From Bacteroidales bacterium (GTDB lineage Bacteria > Bacteroidota > Bacteroidia > Bacteroidales > JAADJA01), in NCBI GenBank assembly GCA_021106665.1, contig JAIOTR010000002.1, positions 1 to 6,860 of the forward strand: a stretch of DNA of 6,860 bases, written 5' to 3'. The translations under genes were made by a program, and so were the position numbers. The notes under the pieces are model-generated. The model saw only the letters and a program-made list of their open reading frames with translations. It made no database searches and was not told where the DNA came from. Positions within the stretch are counted from its first letter, which is position 1; each line of letters begins with the position of its first letter. This document shows, one piece after another, positions 5,748 to 6,860 of this stretch.

Positions 5748-6860
5748 TTAATGTGTTACACTCATTTTATTTACCAAACTATTGTGATTTTCCGAATTAC
5801 TGAATTCAAGTTTGTAGAAATAAATTCCAGGCTCAAGATCATCTGATTTAAATTCGACGGTATATTCACCTCCTTTTTTATTACTATTCACTAGCTCGGT
5901 GACAATTGTACCAGTAATGTCAAATACTTTAATGTTCACATAGCCGAATTCAGGAATCTGGTAGTGAATTGTTGTTGATTTATTGAATGGATTCGGATAG
6001 TTATCACTTAGCCATAATCCATCAGCAATTTGGTTGTTAATTCCAACGGCAAGTGTAGTTAATTCAGGTGTTGAAAGAGTAACATCATTGATAACCTGGG
6101 CCATTGGGTCAGCGAATTCACTATCTTCATAGAGTTCGATAAGAATCGGTTCCTGCATGTATGACAAATCTTTAGCCACACAATTTATAACTAATATTTC
6201 ATCCCCGGCAGCATAATTCACCCCATTCAGGTCGGCATAAGCAATTCGGAATAATCCGTCTTCCACTGTGTAAATTGCATTACCATTTGTATTTAATAAT
6301 TCGGCTCCGATAATCTCCATATATTCTTCAGGATAGATAAGACCAAGTGAAACAGCACCTGCTTCGATCATATCCTTGATTGAAATTGTCAAAACAAAAG
6401 GAGTGAATGAATGAATGATCTGGGTTCCTTCATACACTAAAGAAACAGTTTCTCCGTCTTTTTTTGCCGGAGTGTAAGATGAGTTAACATCACCAAAACA
6501 TAACATTGCAAAATCATTTACGATCTGGTTACCATTTATGGTCAGATTTTCGGTATTATACAGCCAGTCACCTGAAGGAAAGGATGAGATCATCGCTGTA
6601 TAGCGCTTCATAACGAACAGGGCATCTGTACCATTTACTGTTTGACTGTAGTTAACATCTGAAGCAGCCAGCTCCATACCTTCCAGAGTGTCGATGTGGG
6701 CAAAATGGTTTAGGATTAGCAAAGCATCAGTTGAATTCACACCGCCCCAAACATCATCAGGTGTAATATCCATGGTATAGTTTCCTGAAGCAAAGGAACT
6801 GAATGAATAATAACCGGATGAATTTGTATTGGTGCTGGATATAGGTGTTCCTCCAAAATC
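5748..6860 (-). CDS. C-terminal part of a surface protein with dockerin-like pair, cohesin-like domain and type IX sorting domain (5' end outside window)
   Basis: The frame is open to the right edge, giving 370 residues without a start. The Met encoded at 6771-6773 is internal, because the preceding 29 codons complete a beta-sandwich strand pattern (NSSGYYSFSSFASGNYTM) typical of SdrD-B or carboxypeptidase-regulatory-like domains. Fragment residues of about 34-89 are a dockerin-like pair (GGVNSTDALLILNHF, then DVNYSQTVNGTDALFVMKRY), followed by FPSGDW and GDVNSSYTP, a pattern I recall from large Bacteroidota surface proteins. Residues of about 136-264 look cohesin-like (VLTISIKDM, AGAVSLGLIYPEEYMEI, GLFRIAYADLNG, DEILVINCVAKDL). 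Residues 282-370 are a type A type IX sorting domain (NYPNPF at 288-293, GIYFYKLEF, end NKMSVTH), so export through type IX secretion and surface anchoring are expected. It stops 11 nt before the cohesin-repeat gene, which should be co-transcribed. The N-terminal function is not visible. Confidence 0.88.
   Translation of the reverse strand, partial: DFGGTPISSTNTNSSGYYSFSSFASGNYTMDITPDDVWGGVNSTDALLILNHFAHIDTLEGMELAASDVNYSQTVNGTDALFVMKRYTAMISSFPSGDWLYNTENLTINGNQIVNDFAMLCFGDVNSSYTPAKKDGETVSLVYEGTQIIHSFTPFVLTISIKDMIEAGAVSLGLIYPEEYMEIIGAELLNTNGNAIYTVEDGLFRIAYADLNGVNYAAGDEILVINCVAKDLSYMQEPILIELYEDSEFADPMAQVINDVTLSTPELTTLAVGINNQIADGLWLSDNYPNPFNKSTTIHYQIPEFGYVNIKVFDITGTIVTELVNSNKKGGEYTVEFKSDDLEPGIYFYKLEFSNSENHNSLVNKMSVTH

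Noticed and set aside
6771..6773. ATG at 6773 as the true start of the upstream minus-strand gene
   Set aside because: The frame is open to the window edge, the upstream codons encode a recognisable beta-sandwich end, and the protein after this Met has no signal peptide although it carries a type IX sorting domain.

Overview
The window is from a Bacteroidota genome, most likely a Bacteroidales- or Marinilabiliales-like or similar environmental lineage; the exact taxon cannot be fixed from the sequence. The evidence is two proteins ending in the C-terminal sorting domain of the type IX secretion system (NYPNPF start, GIYFY near the end, basic residues before the last strand), A/T-rich translation starts without Shine-Dalgarno sequences, TAnnTTTG promoter-like boxes, and module types typical of large secreted Bacteroidota proteins. 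No metabolic gene, RNA gene, transposase or CRISPR array is visible.

Layout. Positions 1-183 are a leader region with a 21-bp tandem direct repeat, overlapping TAnnTTTG boxes and a perfect 8-bp hairpin. Positions 184-2061 (+) encode a secreted 625-residue Asp-box, beta-propeller-like protein with a type IX sorting domain. It is followed by a strong bidirectional terminator hairpin (2086-2125). Positions 2062-2286 separate two convergent units and also hold an 18-bp inverted repeat beside the end of the minus-strand unit. On the minus strand, reading from the right edge, a 5'-truncated gene (5748-6860) encodes the end of a large surface protein: SdrD-type beta-sandwich tail, dockerin-like pair, cohesin-like domain, type IX sorting domain. 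Eleven bases later starts a second gene (5736-2287) for a 1149-residue secreted protein. It has four cohesin-like domains alternating with three Ig-like domains, then a PKD-like domain, a Bacteroidota-specific module and a terminal dockerin-like pair.

How they may work together. The two minus-strand genes almost certainly form one transcript. Both products carry cohesin-like and dockerin-like modules, but only the upstream one has a type IX sorting domain. This suggests, as inference only, a surface assembly in which the repeat protein is held through module-module contacts to a partner exported and anchored by type IX secretion. It would be scaffoldin-like in architecture, but no carbohydrate-active enzyme is visible. 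The plus-strand propeller protein is a separate transcription unit with the same export route; a functional link to the other two is not shown.
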